A stretch of DNA of 64,000 nt from Candidatus Poribacteria bacterium (GCA_012270865.1 JAAXHL010000096.1:26769-90768), one strand, 5' to 3'; positions 29,672 through 40,019 are shown, numbered from the stretch's first letter. The notes: a model not told the origin generated them from the letters alone. Made by a program: numbers and translations.

Positions 29672-31951
29672 TTAAGGATTCCACCAATAGGTCATCTTCG
29701 CGACGACGGTTGAATCAAGTAAGACGGCTTTTGTGGTGCCGTCGGTATCGTAGGTCTGGTTGAAAACGAAATAGAAGTCGCTTCCTGGACGATAGATGTA
29801 ATTGATCAGGAAGTTGGTAGACACCACGTCAGTTTCAGCGTTCCACTGTGCGAAGAGCTTTGCAAAGAGTCCTGTAGTAAAGGAGTAGTCTAACCTCCCT
29901 CTGAAGAGGTTGACGTAGACAGGTCGGGGCTGTCCATCGGTAAAATACGTTGTCGGTAGGTCTACTATTTGGTTAAATTGGTACTCTGCGCTTACGCTTA
30001 TATGCCCGTTGGGTTTGAGGGTGGTTTGTAGGTATACCCTACGCACATCGCCTTGATAGAAATCTGCCATGCCGCCGCCGATGCTTGTACTGATCGGGCG
30101 GTTATCACTGCTGGAGGCACGGAAACCGAAAGCGTTAGAATAATAGCCGCCTGTTGGGACCTCTATGCCGTCCCGAAACTTGAAAACTTCGTCTAATTGC
30201 TCAAAGCTGCGTCTGACGTTAAAAAAGATGGAATCTCCGGAACTCAATTCAAACCAGTTGGTGTAGGAGATGTCCCATTCTTCTAATTCGTTGTCGTGAT
30301 TGAGGATATAGTCTGCCTCTGGTCCTGTCCAAATTTGTCGAATTCCGAATTTTTGTGGCCTCGGTACCCAACGGGTCTCCCCGCGAATGTGTCGGATACC
30401 TGTGCGTCTGACGTATCCGAGGGCAGGGTTAAAACCGTCTCCAATGTCTGTGTACGAACCCTCTACACGAAAGTACCTGCTTCTCCAGTTGGAGCCGATG
30501 TACCATGCGTTATTTTGTCCAGTCCATGCGTTACTTTCTCCAGTTGCGTCTGGTTCAAATGTTCGGGACCACAAGCCTCGTACGTCGAGACTGTCATTGG
30601 GCCGGTATTCAAAATCGAGGCCGCCTGCGCGATTGTAGTTTCCAATTTCGTCTTTATTGACAGCGATCATCCCGATACGGGACCCCGAAGCGATGTCTTT
30701 TGTAATTCGTACGACAGAATAATTGGTACGTGGAATGTCAATTGGGTCGTCTTTAGTATCATCTTGAAACTTATCTGTCAAGACATTGAGGAATCCTACG
30801 CCGTAAGAACCGATTTTGCCGCTTGTTTTTCCGCCAAAGATAATGGGGATTGCGTTTCCTTCAGCGAGTCCGATGCGTCGGCTATAGAAGAGGAGCATCG
30901 GCGGGGGTCTGCGGAAGCTGGTTCGGGGTACGCCGAAGTCGAAAAGCCCGGCACCCTCTAAAAAGAAGGGACGTTTTTCGGGGAAGAAGAGGCTAAATCG
31001 GGTAAGATTTACCTGCTCCTCATCTGCTTCGACCTGTGCGAAGTCGGTGTTAAAGGTAGCGTCGGCGGTCAGATTTGATGTGATGCCGTATTTTGCGTCA
31101 AAGCCGAGTTTGAATTCACGGGTTGTTTCGAGTACAGCGTCGTCGTTGCTGACTTGTGCGATTCCGGGCAGAACGTAGGGTAGGATTTCTAAGTTCCGAG
31201 AGGGTGTGATTCCTTCGAGTCCGATGAGGCTTCCGACGTTTGCTGTCCGGTATTTTGCTCTGCCGCCGTAGGAGGCGGGGACGGGCATCCATATCCCTTC
31301 TTCTTGATGGCGTGCGATCTCTCGCCCGGCATTGATCCCCCATGTCATTGGATCATTTTTTTCAAATCGGAGTTGACTAAACGGGATGCTGAGTTCAGCG
31401 GTCCAGTAGGTATCGTTGATTTTGGACTTGCATTCGACAACGGCATCCCAGTCGGTATTCATTGTATCGCCGCTGTTGGTGATGGCTCTGTCTTGTATTG
31501 CCCCGAGTGGATTGAGCCGGAAGAAGAAGCCGCTCCGTTTATCGTTATATGTATCAAGTAAGAGAAAAACGTTGTCGTTTTCGTGTAGGTCTCGGGCATC
31601 GCGTCGCATCTCATTCGCGATGAGTTTAGACATATCCGAATCGTAACAGGTGAACCCGAAGTAGATATTCTCATCGTCGTAGAGGATCCGAAACTCCGTT
31701 GTTTCGGTAATGTTCTCGCCTTCGTTTGGTTCCACTTGTGTGAACGTGTTCATCGGTTGGGCATGTTGCCAATCTGCTTCTGTTAAATCGCCGTCAATCT
31801 CGATGCTCTGATATGTGCGGTATGCCTTAATTTGTTTGGTGTCTGCATCGGCATAAATATTGACAACGATGGCGTTCAACAGCGCGATGAAGAAGATGGA
31901 GATGACGATTTTTTGGAATTTGGGTAGAGAAGATAATATAGGTCTGCTCAA
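29672..31951 (-). CDS. DUF5916 domain-containing outer-membrane-type protein with N-terminal carbohydrate-binding-like domain
   Basis: IDGDLTEADWQHAQPMNTFTQVEPNEGENITETTEFRILYDDENIYFGFTCYDSD...LFFPEKRPFFLEGAGLFDFG. Confidence 0.88.
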   Translation of the reverse strand: MSRPILSSLPKFQKIVISIFFIALLNAIVVNIYADADTKQIKAYRTYQSIEIDGDLTEADWQHAQPMNTFTQVEPNEGENITETTEFRILYDDENIYFGFTCYDSDMSKLIANEMRRDARDLHENDNVFLLLDTYNDKRSGFFFRLNPLGAIQDRAITNSGDTMNTDWDAVVECKSKINDTYWTAELSIPFSQLRFEKNDPMTWGINAGREIARHQEEGIWMPVPASYGGRAKYRTANVGSLIGLEGITPSRNLEILPYVLPGIAQVSNDDAVLETTREFKLGFDAKYGITSNLTADATFNTDFAQVEADEEQVNLTRFSLFFPEKRPFFLEGAGLFDFGVPRTSFRRPPPMLLFYSRRIGLAEGNAIPIIFGGKTSGKIGSYGVGFLNVLTDKFQDDTKDDPIDIPRTNYSVVRITKDIASGSRIGMIAVNKDEIGNYNRAGGLDFEYRPNDSLDVRGLWSRTFEPDATGESNAWTGQNNAWYIGSNWRSRYFRVEGSYTDIGDGFNPALGYVRRTGIRHIRGETRWVPRPQKFGIRQIWTGPEADYILNHDNELEEWDISYTNWFELSSGDSIFFNVRRSFEQLDEVFKFRDGIEVPTGGYYSNAFGFRASSSDNRPISTSIGGGMADFYQGDVRRVYLQTTLKPNGHISVSAEYQFNQIVDLPTTYFTDGQPRPVYVNLFRGRLDYSFTTGLFAKLFAQWNAETDVVSTNFLINYIYRPGSDFYFVFNQTYDTDGTTKAVLLDSTVVAKMTYWWNP

Positions 31952-32078
31952 GAACGTTGCCTCCTTTTTGCGGAAAAGAGTCTATTCTTTATAAAGACGA
32001 AAAAGGAGGCGGATTGGACTATATAAATTTCACGGTATTATAGTAGCGTCTGTAATTATTTGCACACGCAGTGGGAAC

Positions 32079-32118
32079 CGTAGGGTGTTCTTGCTTGGGT
32101 GTTTCTTCAAGGTTACCC
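32079..32118 (-). repeat. Dispersed element GGGTAACCTTGAAGAAACACCCAAGCAAGAACACCCTACG
   Basis: Shares GAAACACCCAAGCAA(A/G)AAC..CCCTACG with 56729-56767. Confidence 0.7.
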
Positions 32119-32152
32119 AACCCCTACGGACTTATTTTCGGGTTTTCCTATA

Positions 32153-34360
32153 TTAGAATTCCAACACCATTGCTACGAATGGGATAATCGGCAATTGGGA
32201 GATGGGTTCTTCTTTCGTGAAATTTGGGCTATAGCGTACTTCGAGTATATTGTTTCGGTTATAGAGGTTCCAAACCTCAAGTGCGAATCCTAATTTCCAG
32301 TCTTGGTTGTCTGAGCCGCCGAATAATTGGAAGTAGAGACTCAAATCCAATCGATGATACGGCGTTGTGCGCGTCCATTCTCCATAGAGGGGTTGCCATT
32401 TCATCTCTTTCGTCCGGAAGTTTGTGAAGATCGTGCGCCCTATTAATGGGGCGTAGAGTACACCGCTCTGGTATTGCCACTTTGCGTTTATGTCTAACGC
32501 TTTAATGAGTGGAATTGCGTCGAGCAATTCTGGTGGTGCGCTGTAACTCGTCGCGATTGTTAGTACATGCGGACTGTTGTAGACATAGAACCGATGGAAT
32601 TTTTCAGAGATGTCCCGCCGTTTGGAGATGGTGTATGCGTAGGCTACCCATCCGTTAAAAGTTTTAGAAAATTGGTATTCTAAAGAGGCTTCAAATCCAC
32701 GTACAAATCCTGTCTGCCCGTTCTGATACTGTTTTTCATCTCTGTTATATGTAATGAGGTCCTGAAGAGTTTTATAGTAGGCTGCGAGATTGAGCTCTGC
32801 GTTGAAGGGTAGCGTTTTTTTCAATTCCAGGACGTAATGCGTTGCGCGGCTCGTTTCGAGGTCTGGATTTGGTGTTACACCGAGGACAGTCTGATCGAAG
32901 CGCGGGGTCTGTGTGTAGCGTCCATAGCTGAAGTAGAGGGTTGTTTCTGCGGGGAGGTCGAGGCGAAGTTGTCCGCGTGGTTGCCATGAGAGGCTATCTG
33001 TAAGATTAAAGTAACTCGCTCGGATTCCGAAGGTCCCGAAAAGCCCCAAGTGTTTAGAGGATAGAAAGTTATGTTGAGATTGGAGATACCCTTCTAAACC
33101 GTGGAGGTTTCGGGTTTTTGTAACATTGAGTGTTGTAAAGTTCTGGCGGATCCTGAACTCATAATTTGGGTCACCCTCTTCAGGTCGCCGTGCGCCGTGG
33201 CTGATAACCGTTGAAGGATTGTTTGATAGCAAGTATCCGAATTCCAGATCGGTTTTTTCTGATGGCAACGTGTAAGTAAAATCGTTCCGAAGCGCGTAGG
33301 TGGACGATGCTGTGCGGTAGTAGTAGTCTTCACCGAAGGCTATTTCGTTTGCAGCAAATGAACGGGTTAATGATAAGATTGACCGGAATCGCGGCAGGAG
33401 TTGGGAGTAGAAATGGATGCCTTGGACATCAAACGGGTTTTCAGAGTTTAAAGGTCCTTGGAGATCGCTATCATGAACCTCTTGTGAACCGAGTTTTAAT
33501 TTAAATGCGTCGTACGCGGTAACTGCGTTAAGGACGAGTCCATGATTATTGTTGAGGTTGTAGACACCTTTTAATTCGTAGCTCCAAAAGCGTGGGACCT
33601 GCCGTACCAGGTCTTCGACCTCTACTAAACGTGATGCCAATTCAAAGAGTGGTTCGAGGTAGCTAAGTCTGCCAAAAGCGTACCAATACCCTTGTCCGGC
33701 TAAGGCTTTGTTTAAATAGTCAGCGTCGTTCCACACCGGTGTTTCGTTGATTTTATCGTTCTCTGGGTCTGTTAGGTTTTCAGTTTGGTTGCTAAAGTCA
33801 AAAGTGCCATTGAGGAAGGCTTCGGAATAGATGAAGCTGGGTTTTATTGTTCCATCGAACTGTCCTAAAGATTCTCTGTTTTTTGGAACTGAATGGATGT
33901 CGATGACGGCTTGTGCGTCTGCGCCGAATTCGGTCCCGAAACCGCCTGGGTAGACATCAACTTGTCCAATAACTTCGGAGCTGACGACTGAGACGATGCC
34001 GAGGAGATGATACGGGTATCCTAACGGGAGTCGGTCAAAGTAATAGAGATTGTCTTCGGGTGCGCCGCCGCGTACAGAAAGGACACCGAAGAAATCGTTT
34101 ATGGTTGCGACACTTGGGAGTCGTGCGATTCCTCGAAGTGGATCGCCTGCGCTGCCTGGCGTTCTTTTGAGTAATTCACCGTCTAAAGTCTGTCTCATTT
34201 TTTTTTCTTTCCGCTTGCCCTCAACTGTTACCGGATTCATTGTAATGACAGAGTCCTCGGCTTCACCCTCTGCGACTTCTGATGTAGCGGTGTCCTCGGC
34301 TTCAGCAACAGCAGTAAACGGCACTAAGCAACAGATTAGATAGATCAATATTTTTTTCAA
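32153..34360 (-). CDS. TonB-dependent receptor
   Basis: Plug LSVRGGAPEDNLYYFDRLPLGYPYHLLG; beta-strand-rich C-terminus. Confidence 0.88.
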   Translation of the reverse strand: MKKILIYLICCLVPFTAVAEAEDTATSEVAEGEAEDSVITMNPVTVEGKRKEKKMRQTLDGELLKRTPGSAGDPLRGIARLPSVATINDFFGVLSVRGGAPEDNLYYFDRLPLGYPYHLLGIVSVVSSEVIGQVDVYPGGFGTEFGADAQAVIDIHSVPKNRESLGQFDGTIKPSFIYSEAFLNGTFDFSNQTENLTDPENDKINETPVWNDADYLNKALAGQGYWYAFGRLSYLEPLFELASRLVEVEDLVRQVPRFWSYELKGVYNLNNNHGLVLNAVTAYDAFKLKLGSQEVHDSDLQGPLNSENPFDVQGIHFYSQLLPRFRSILSLTRSFAANEIAFGEDYYYRTASSTYALRNDFTYTLPSEKTDLEFGYLLSNNPSTVISHGARRPEEGDPNYEFRIRQNFTTLNVTKTRNLHGLEGYLQSQHNFLSSKHLGLFGTFGIRASYFNLTDSLSWQPRGQLRLDLPAETTLYFSYGRYTQTPRFDQTVLGVTPNPDLETSRATHYVLELKKTLPFNAELNLAAYYKTLQDLITYNRDEKQYQNGQTGFVRGFEASLEYQFSKTFNGWVAYAYTISKRRDISEKFHRFYVYNSPHVLTIATSYSAPPELLDAIPLIKALDINAKWQYQSGVLYAPLIGRTIFTNFRTKEMKWQPLYGEWTRTTPYHRLDLSLYFQLFGGSDNQDWKLGFALEVWNLYNRNNILEVRYSPNFTKEEPISQLPIIPFVAMVLEF

Positions 34361-34385
34361 CGTTTTGTCTCCATAGCAGTTGTGA

Positions 34386-34490
34386 GCGGGGTTACAAACC
34401 CCGCCTGCATTGACGGTGTTTTATGGCGGGATTACAAACCCAGCCTGCATTGACGGTGTTTTTATGGTAGGATTACAAACCCAGCCTGCA
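34386..34490 (+). repeat. Three tandem hairpin units (GGGGTT-ACA-AACCCC-GCCTGCATTGACGGTGTTTTATGG), later copies degenerate
   Basis: Copies near 34386, 34426 and 34468 between two receptor genes. Confidence 0.9.
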
Positions 34491-34535
34491 TGACATTTGT
34501 AAACAGGGTAGTGCTATTTATAGCGGAAAATCGGG

Positions 34536-36758
34536 TTAAAATTCCGCTGTAATCCCAAGATAAGGGAGGATCGGCAACTGATTGATGTCATTCCGTGTTT
34601 CACAATCCTCGCTATAATTGAAATCCAGTAGGTTCTGTCTGTTGTAAGTATTTAAGAGTTCAAGGAAAATGCCGAGATTCCATGCGTTAAATTGGAAGGT
34701 TTTACTGACGCGAAGATCAAGTCTGTGGTATGCTGGTAGCCGTCCAGAATTTGTTTCGGCGTATATAGGAATATAGATAAGTTCGCCGTTACGGGGGTCG
34801 AAACCGATTGTTGCGCCGACGCAAGGTGTATATGGGTTTCCGGTTCGGTATTGCCATTTTGCGCCGAATTCCCATGTTGGGGTTAGGTTATAGCTTGCGG
34901 CGAATGTGGCGACGTGTGTCTGGTCAAACGAATAATAACGATAGGGTTCTCCGGCGCGGTCGCGACGTTTAGAGAGTGCGTAAGCGTAGGAGACCCATCC
35001 AAAAAACCGATCGTCGTTCTGGTGCCTGAGAAAAATTTCGGTGCCTTGTGCGTATCCGACACCTTGATTGAGGTAAGCGGTTTCATCGTCAACGGTTGCT
35101 ATACCTGAGAGGTCTTTATAGTAGGCTGCCATTTTGATTTCTGTATCTTCTGAGAGTTGTCGTTTGAGTTCGAGGATATAGTGGCTTGCGCTGCTTGATT
35201 TGAGTGCCGGATTCCCGATGGTCGGGGAGAGGAGTGCTGGGATGGGAGTCTGGTTGTAAACCCCGTAGGCGAATTGGAGTTCGGATTCGTTTGGGAGTTC
35301 GACGAGTAGGCTGCCGCGCGGTTGAATAGAGAGTTCGTCGGTACGGTTGAAATAGTCGAAACGCATGCCGAACACAGCGGATAAAAAGGGTAGCACGGTA
35401 TATCTATCTTGTAGGTAGCCTTCGATGCGTTGTCCGCGGACGTATTCATCTAATACAATTTTTTCCTCGAATCGGATGTCAAAGTCGATCTCACCTTCGT
35501 CTGGGATGCGTGTGAATGTGCCGTTAACCTCTCCCGGTTCAAGTCCAAGGATTAACCCGGTTTCTAAGCGGTGTTTTGCGTTTAGTTCGTAGGTGATGTC
35601 TTCGCGGAGCGTGTAGCTCGGGGCGTTGATATTAAGAGATATCTGGGGACCGAAATTGACATCGAATAGGAAGTTGGAGCGTGTGAGTGATAAAAAGGAG
35701 GTGAGTCGTTCTGTAAGGAAGGAGCGGAGGTGGATGCCTGCGCCTTCAAAACCGCTATCAAAACTGGTATTGCCTCTGAAGTCTTGGTCAACATTTTCGC
35801 CTTCTAATGTGAGTGCGAACTGGTCGCCGGAGGCGAATAGGTTGAAAAAGAGTTGATGTTTTTCGTTTAGATCGTATCCTGCTTTAATTTGGTAATCCCA
35901 AAAACGTGGGAAAGAATCGATTGAGACGGCATTAAATGTGAGGGTTCCGATGAATAGGTCGATGTAGCTTCTCCGTCCTGCGGCGTACCAGAACCCGTTT
36001 TCGCCGATTTTGCCTTGGAGGAGTCCTTCTGAATAAAGGAAGTTGAGATTAAACTTCCCGCGTAAATCCTCTGGACTATCGTTCTGTGAATAGATGTCAA
36101 TAACGGCTTGAGAATCGACACCGTATTCGGCACCGTATCCGCCGGCGTAGACATCAATACGATCGATAATTTCGGAACTCAACGACGAAACGATGCCCCC
36201 GAAATGGTAGGGGTAACCGACGGGTACTCGGTCAAAGTAGTAGAGATTATCCTCGTCGGAGCCGCCACGGATGTAGAGTGCGCCGCTAAAATCGTTTGCG
36301 ACACCGATGCCGGGAATGGCTGGGAGTGCGCGAAGTGCGTCGCCAGCAGTGCCGGGGAGGCGTGCGATTTCTCGTGCTTGAATACTTTTTTTACTGACGG
36401 TCTTAGGTTCACGTTTATCGGTTACGGTTACACCTTCGAGCCGATACTGCCCTGTTCTGATATAGATTTCGGTCTCTTTTGCTGCCCCCGATGCGACGAT
36501 AACGACGGTTCGTTGTATGAATTCTGTCTCAGGCACGGTGGTTACTAAGGTGTAAGTGCCGTCAGGGATGTTGCTGAATACGAACTTGCCGTTTTCATCG
36601 GTTTTTTGACGGGTATCTGTTTGGAGGATTTTAACATCTATGCCTGCCAACGGTTCTTTTGTACTTTGATTATAGACGGTGCCTTCGATTGTCCCCGTTT
36701 GTGCAAGTGCTATTGCTGGAACGAGTAAAACCGCCAGCAGGCAAAAGAAACTTTTCAT
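34536..36758 (-). CDS. TonB-dependent receptor with carboxypeptidase-like regulatory domain
   Basis: GTIEGTVYNQSTKEPLAGIDVKILQTDTRQKTDENGKFVFSNIPDGTYTL; plug LYIRGGSDEDNLYYFDRVPVGYPYHFGG. Confidence 0.92.
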   Translation of the reverse strand: MKSFFCLLAVLLVPAIALAQTGTIEGTVYNQSTKEPLAGIDVKILQTDTRQKTDENGKFVFSNIPDGTYTLVTTVPETEFIQRTVVIVASGAAKETEIYIRTGQYRLEGVTVTDKREPKTVSKKSIQAREIARLPGTAGDALRALPAIPGIGVANDFSGALYIRGGSDEDNLYYFDRVPVGYPYHFGGIVSSLSSEIIDRIDVYAGGYGAEYGVDSQAVIDIYSQNDSPEDLRGKFNLNFLYSEGLLQGKIGENGFWYAAGRRSYIDLFIGTLTFNAVSIDSFPRFWDYQIKAGYDLNEKHQLFFNLFASGDQFALTLEGENVDQDFRGNTSFDSGFEGAGIHLRSFLTERLTSFLSLTRSNFLFDVNFGPQISLNINAPSYTLREDITYELNAKHRLETGLILGLEPGEVNGTFTRIPDEGEIDFDIRFEEKIVLDEYVRGQRIEGYLQDRYTVLPFLSAVFGMRFDYFNRTDELSIQPRGSLLVELPNESELQFAYGVYNQTPIPALLSPTIGNPALKSSSASHYILELKRQLSEDTEIKMAAYYKDLSGIATVDDETAYLNQGVGYAQGTEIFLRHQNDDRFFGWVSYAYALSKRRDRAGEPYRYYSFDQTHVATFAASYNLTPTWEFGAKWQYRTGNPYTPCVGATIGFDPRNGELIYIPIYAETNSGRLPAYHRLDLRVSKTFQFNAWNLGIFLELLNTYNRQNLLDFNYSEDCETRNDINQLPILPYLGITAEF

Positions 36759-36949
36759 GATTATTCTGGAACCCCTGTTCTCGGTGTATCGAAAAATTGT
36801 ATGTGATTGTGTGTACTAAAAGTATACAATTTTCTTTTGTAGATTGCCAAAAAAAATGGAGTTGCTTCGTTTTTTTGGACGAGGGATATTTTGGTCGGTT
36901 TTCTGGCGGGTTAAGGGTGGACAACGTTGCCCACCCGTTGTGTACTGTG

Positions 36950-37810
36950 TTAGCGTGCGACGGCTTCGGAACCGAGGTGTTCCTGAATCCATGCCCGGAG
37001 TGGGACATCTTTTTCACCCGGAGAGGTATAACCGTGTCCGCCTGTGCTTTTACCCATGATCTGCTGACGGATTGGGTCGGCGTGTTCCATGAAGTGTTCT
37101 ACGGTCATATCGTCGCGAGGTTGGAGCCAACGATAGCTATAGCCGTAGAAGAGTACTTTCCGAACGATGTCAGAGGTATTGCGTCCTGCTGCGTGCCAGA
37201 GCCTGCGATCGAAAAAGACAGCGGTTCCGGGTTTTGCGAACACCGGTGTAGCGTTCTCAGGGTCGACGGTGCTATCTTCGGGCATCTCTATCTTATTGAA
37301 TTGATGGCTGCCCGGTATGACGGAGAAGTTGCCGCGTCCGGGAACGGATGTGTCTGTCAGAAAATAGGCGACTTTCAGCGATATGCGTGGTCGCGGGTTG
37401 CCTTCCAATTCGATGTTGAGTCTTCCACTGTCTTGGTGCCATCCGAGTCGTTTCGGTTTATCGTGTTCTTCAGGTGGCAGCGGTGGCATGAAAATAAAAT
37501 GTGAGTGGTAGAGTTTGATGTTCCACCCGAGGATCCCCCACACTTTCGGGAAGGTTGTGTGCCAATCGAGGAGTTCGATGAAGCTTTCGTCTCTACCGAC
37601 GAAATCGAGAAGGTTGAAACGTGCGTCGGGCGGGAGTTCGTCTTTACCCAAGTGTTCTGCTCCGACGCGATCGACGGCGGCAATCAATTTCTCGACCATC
37701 TCTTGTGGGATCGCGTCTTCGACGACAAAGAAACCATTTTCTTCAAATTGCTTTTCTTCTGTTTCGGTTAAACAGTGTTCTAAACATAGCGGGTTCATAT
37801 TTCCCCCCAA
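36950..37810 (-). CDS. Phytanoyl-CoA dioxygenase (PhyH) family protein
   Basis: TEEKQFEENGFFVVEDAIPQEMVEKL; HxD in GWHQDSGRL; FFDRRLWHAAGRN. Confidence 0.9.
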   Translation of the reverse strand: MGGNMNPLCLEHCLTETEEKQFEENGFFVVEDAIPQEMVEKLIAAVDRVGAEHLGKDELPPDARFNLLDFVGRDESFIELLDWHTTFPKVWGILGWNIKLYHSHFIFMPPLPPEEHDKPKRLGWHQDSGRLNIELEGNPRPRISLKVAYFLTDTSVPGRGNFSVIPGSHQFNKIEMPEDSTVDPENATPVFAKPGTAVFFDRRLWHAAGRNTSDIVRKVLFYGYSYRWLQPRDDMTVEHFMEHADPIRQQIMGKSTGGHGYTSPGEKDVPLRAWIQEHLGSEAVAR

Positions 37811-37887
37811 AGGCTGTTGTAATTTGCGAAAAGTTTACACTGAATTGAAAATCTCGTCAACGCGAAAATATATCTAACCAGAAGTTT

Positions 37888-38907
37888 TCAGTTATCTGAT
37901 AGGAGTGGCAGAAAGTTTTCGGAATCTACTTGTTTTGCTCGTTGGACGGCGCGCCATTTCCGCCAAAAGTTCACACTGGCACTAAAGAGGAAACCGACAC
38001 CAATAATAGCGACGATCGTTCCGCTCAACACGAGTTCGGGTTCTCGGATAACACTGTAGGTTGCGCCCCCAATGAGTATGCTCGCGATCAATGTGTCTTT
38101 GAGGCTGTTCTTTTGTGCCCGCTTTTGCAGGAGGTGTAGGTTAGCGAGTTTTTTCTGTTTTACATAGCCAACAAGCGGTTCTATGGGAACATGTACCGAT
38201 TCAGTTTGCTGGGGTGGTATCTCTCGGACGCATCGGAATCCGATGTTTCTTGCCTTGTAGTCTGGTGGTGCGTGTAGACGGTTAGCGCATCGGAAATAGC
38301 GTTCTGCTGTCCCTTCGCGTGCTTCCAACCATGAACCGCCACGTAGTGCCTTATGTTTTTCATCGGTTGACTGCTGAGATGCCTTATGCTCTGGATCAGG
38401 ATATGGCTGATACCAATCGGCTGTCCATTCCCATACATTTCCCGCGGTTTCACCGATGCCGTAAGGACTTGCTGTGGTAGGACGGGTGCCGACGGGTGTG
38501 AGGTGCGTTGTCAATACCTGCGCGGTTTCTGTGGATTCGGGTTCTTCAGGAGCGAAGGTGTTCCCCCAAGGATAAATTCGTCCATCGGGGCCGCGTGCGG
38601 ATTTTTCCCATTCTGCTTCCGTCGGTAGCCGCTTGCCTGCCCATTGTGCATAAGCGTTACTATCGTGCCAACTGACCTGGACAACGGGGAGGTCGGCATC
38701 TTCATCAGCGAATGTACCGTTTTTCCAGTGTGTTGGTGGTGGATGTTTCGTTGCCTGTACGAAGGCGGCGTATTCGGCGTTTGTTACGGGATACTGTTCG
38801 ATGGCATACGCTTTGAGAAAGCGGACGTGCATCGGTGCTTCGTCGAGCTTGGCGTGTTCTGCACTCACTAAAGCGGTGCCGTAGAACGGTTCGATGTCGG
38901 TACCCAT
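37888..38907 (-). CDS. Formylglycine-generating enzyme-like (SUMF1/FGE-sulfatase domain) protein with C-terminal TM helices
   Basis: YPVTNAEYAAFV...VSWHDSNAYAQWAGKRLPTEAEWEKSARG...GETAGNVWEWTADWY...RGGSWLEAREGTAERYFRCANR. Confidence 0.88.
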   Translation of the reverse strand: MGTDIEPFYGTALVSAEHAKLDEAPMHVRFLKAYAIEQYPVTNAEYAAFVQATKHPPPTHWKNGTFADEDADLPVVQVSWHDSNAYAQWAGKRLPTEAEWEKSARGPDGRIYPWGNTFAPEEPESTETAQVLTTHLTPVGTRPTTASPYGIGETAGNVWEWTADWYQPYPDPEHKASQQSTDEKHKALRGGSWLEAREGTAERYFRCANRLHAPPDYKARNIGFRCVREIPPQQTESVHVPIEPLVGYVKQKKLANLHLLQKRAQKNSLKDTLIASILIGGATYSVIREPELVLSGTIVAIIGVGFLFSASVNFWRKWRAVQRAKQVDSENFLPLLSDN

Positions 38908-38936
38908 GATAAACGCGCCCTGCGGAATAATAACGG

Positions 38937-39060
38937 TTCTTTTAATTTTCCTTGCGGTTCGGTCAGGCTGGTTTAGATATTGGCGAGCCTTTCCATATAT
39001 CCGCCCTCCATTTCATTTCTTTTAACTTTCCTTGCGGTTCGGTCAGGCTGGTTTAGATAT
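38937..39060 (-). repeat. 80-bp period tandem repeat of a CCGCAAGG-type intergenic element (second copy truncated)
   Basis: ttcttttaa(t/c)tttccttgcggttcggtcaggctggtttagatat at 38937 and 39017. Confidence 0.9.
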
Positions 39061-39062
39061 AG

Positions 39063-39196
39063 CAGAACTTACGCAAATTGAGAAAATATTGGACATTTAG
39101 ACGCAAAAAGTAGGAATTAACCCCCTAAATCCCCAACCCCCCATATCCCCCCTTATCAGGGGGGTAGGGGACTTTAAGACGGAGTGCGTAAGTCCC
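39063..39196. mobile_element. MITE-like element with ACTTACGCA...TGCGTAAGT termini flanked by ATATAG direct repeats
   Basis: Left end at 39063-39075, right end at 39185-39196; candidate TSD ATATAG at 39057-39062 and 39197-39202. Confidence 0.7.
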
Positions 39197-39209
39197 ATAT
39201 AGTATTACT

Positions 39210-40019
39210 TCATTCAAAATTCCACGCGCTTGTAGCATACTTGGTTTTAACGAGGGTTTCTGCCTGTTTCCGCTCTGCGGATAGCAATTTTCCTGATTTA
39301 AACGCAATTCCGAGGTCGAATGTTTCAGATATTGCTTGGATGAGCGCGCTTCGGGTTATAGAACGTCCGTCTGTATTAATAGCGGTCGATTTTTCACGTA
39401 GCATCTGCTGGGTATCCGGGTTCTTTGAGACGCGTGTGAGGATTTCGGGAGGCGGTATATCCAAGGAGATATAGCCTTGAAACATGATTCCGTGTCGGTT
39501 CCGTCTGACAGAGACACCTGCCAATTTCTTGTTATTGTCCGACATTATGTCGTGTTCAGCGGGATTTGTGAGACATATATTAGCCTCCGCCTGGTAGGTG
39601 CGGTTTCTAACCGTACCGGCAGCGTCGGCGCATACGGCATAGCATTGTGCAGGGATACTGAGTTTCTGGAACGCTTTGGTGAGCGATTGACCGATCCGTT
39701 GGTATGCGTTGGCGACACTGATCTCTCCGTCACTTCGTGGGAGAATAAGGGTATAGGTCAGTTCCCACCCGTGTACGACTGTGCCGCCGCCGGTCATCCG
39801 TTTAACGAGTTCGATGCCGTCTGCGCGGCACGCATCTATGTCCACCTCTGCGGCGATGTTTTGGAAGTAGCCGAAACTGAATGCGGGTTGCGTCCAACCG
39901 TAGAAACGGAGCGTCGGGTTCGGCTGTTCCGTCTGCGCGAGCAGGATTGCCTCGTCAATTGCCATATTCATCGCGGCGTTATTTTTTTGCATGTTCAGGC
40001 GTCTACCGATGGTTTCCAT
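39210..40019 (-). CDS. Lipoate-protein ligase A / biotin-lipoate A/B ligase family protein
   Basis: MNMAIDEAILLAQTEQPNPTLRFYGWTQPAFSFGYFQ...VKRMTGGGTVVHGWELTYTL; start chosen at TAATG overlap with the upstream CDS. Confidence 0.88.
   Translation of the reverse strand: METIGRRLNMQKNNAAMNMAIDEAILLAQTEQPNPTLRFYGWTQPAFSFGYFQNIAAEVDIDACRADGIELVKRMTGGGTVVHGWELTYTLILPRSDGEISVANAYQRIGQSLTKAFQKLSIPAQCYAVCADAAGTVRNRTYQAEANICLTNPAEHDIMSDNNKKLAGVSVRRNRHGIMFQGYISLDIPPPEILTRVSKNPDTQQMLREKSTAINTDGRSITRSALIQAISETFDLGIAFKSGKLLSAERKQAETLVKTKYATSAWNFE

Noticed and set aside
30296-30961. 221-aa plus-strand ORF
   Set aside because: Antisense to the DUF5916 gene; composition looks like a shadow ORF.
32153-36758. 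Two adjacent TonB-dependent receptors as a recent gene duplication
   Set aside because: Plug regions are similar but only one has the CarboxypepD_reg domain and the barrels differ clearly; ancient paralogy at most.
36797-37504. 235-aa plus-strand ORF
   Set aside because: Mostly antisense to the PhyH gene at 36950-37810; no domain signal.
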